Source: Acetomicrobium sp. UBA3949 (GTDB lineage: Bacteria; Synergistota; Synergistia; Synergistales; Acetomicrobiaceae). Taken from it: 14,463 bases of DNA. Shown here one piece after another: positions 14,063-14,463 of this stretch. A model generated the notes under the pieces. It worked only from the letters and a program-made list of their open reading frames with translations, ran no database searches and was not told the origin of the DNA. The stretch spans positions 1-14,463 of the forward strand of contig DGDP01000053.1 in NCBI GenBank assembly GCA_002385485.1, in the 5' to 3' direction. The translations under genes were made by a program, and so were the position numbers. The number at the start of each line of letters is the position of its first letter. Position 1 is the first letter of the stretch.

Positions 14063-14463
14063 TTACATAGGAGGGGTCCATAGATATGCGAATCTCGAGA
14101 AAAGATCGAAGTACATTAAAAGCCCGACTGCTATAAGAACAACTCCAGCTACTGTTTTAACGTATTCTAGCTTACTTGCGTTAGCTTGTATAAAACGCTC
14201 GAACCACTCCATGAATAGGGCTACAGCCAAGAAAGGCAGCCCTAATCCCATGGAATAGGTAAAAAGAAGGAGCATTCCGTCCCTTACAGTTGAACTGCCA
14301 CTTGCCATAAGCAGTATCGACGCCAAGATAGGACCAACGCAGGGGGTCCATCCGGCTGAAAAGGCCATCCCCGCAAGAAGAGCCCTTATCCAGGAATGAC
14401 CTCCCGATCCGGCCTTCAATCGGCGCTCCCGCTCAAGAAACGCTATATCAAACAGTCCAATCA
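14063..14463 (-). CDS. ccdA: Cytochrome c biogenesis protein CcdA, partial (N-terminus beyond the right edge)
   Basis: This is the C-terminal part of a CcdA/DsbD-type membrane transporter that passes electrons from cytoplasmic thioredoxin across the membrane. The open frame continues through the right edge; the residues before the first possible start at 14419 read IGLFDIAFLERERRL, which fits the middle of the family. A GWTPCVGPIL motif holds the second redox cysteine. At least three transmembrane helices are visible. The first redox Cys (in the PCxLP-type motif) must lie outside the window. The stop at 14063 is followed after 28 bases by the tlpA start, so the two form an operon. Confidence 0.9.
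   Translation of the reverse strand, partial: IGLFDIAFLERERRLKAGSGGHSWIRALLAGMAFSAGWTPCVGPILASILLMASGSSTVRDGMLLLFTYSMGLGLPFLAVALFMEWFERFIQANASKLEYVKTVAGVVLIAVGLLMYFDLFSRFAYLWTPPM

Overview
The window is a gene-dense bacterial chromosome segment with no mobile element, tRNA, rRNA or CRISPR array. It holds thirteen complete protein genes, plus one that runs off the right edge. The host appears to be a diderm: there is a large AsmA-like envelope protein with one N-terminal membrane anchor, and several exported proteins. Codon use is rich in AGG/AGA arginine and ATA isoleucine at moderate GC, and many proteins are Lys/Glu-rich. That pattern is common in thermophilic anaerobes. A member of the Synergistota (for example an Acetomicrobium-like organism) would fit, but this is an inference from style and gene set and not a proven assignment.

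Layout. Positions 45-2320 (+) hold a serine-biosynthesis pair: serA, followed immediately by a histidine-phosphatase-superfamily enzyme that I think is a metal-independent phosphoserine phosphatase. Convergent to it is a tight minus-strand operon read from about 5721 down to 2338: rsmG, parA, parB, an AtpZ-like two-helix membrane protein and a catalytically divergent short-chain dehydrogenase homologue. The rsmG-parA-parB order is the classic near-origin arrangement. A 140-bp divergent promoter region (5734-5873) separates it from a plus-strand run: a PPC/DUF296 protein, a membrane-anchored staphylococcal-nuclease-like protein with an extra C-terminal domain, a small exported protein of unknown function, and the 1,102-residue AsmA-like protein. 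A strong hairpin at 11091-11129 closes this run and also serves the convergent minus-strand genes. Those genes are, in transcription order from the right edge, ccdA (partial), a TlpA-like thioredoxin, a nitroreductase and a metallo-beta-lactamase/beta-CASP ribonuclease-like protein.

How the genes work together. SerA and the phosphatase probably supply the first and last steps of the phosphorylated serine pathway. ParA/ParB segregate the chromosome origin and RsmG modifies 16S rRNA. The exported small protein and AsmA-like protein are likely envelope factors. CcdA and the TlpA-like protein form an electron relay from cytoplasmic thioredoxin to an extracytoplasmic CXXC protein. Start codons are often GTG or TTG; in several cases the Shine-Dalgarno position decides the start, and the coordinates here follow it. 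No clear novel defence or mobile system was found. The points most worth a second look are the serA-linked phosphatase with its His85, the divergent dehydrogenase and the orphan AtpZ in the par operon, the two-domain anchored nuclease, and the exported protein/AsmA pair.
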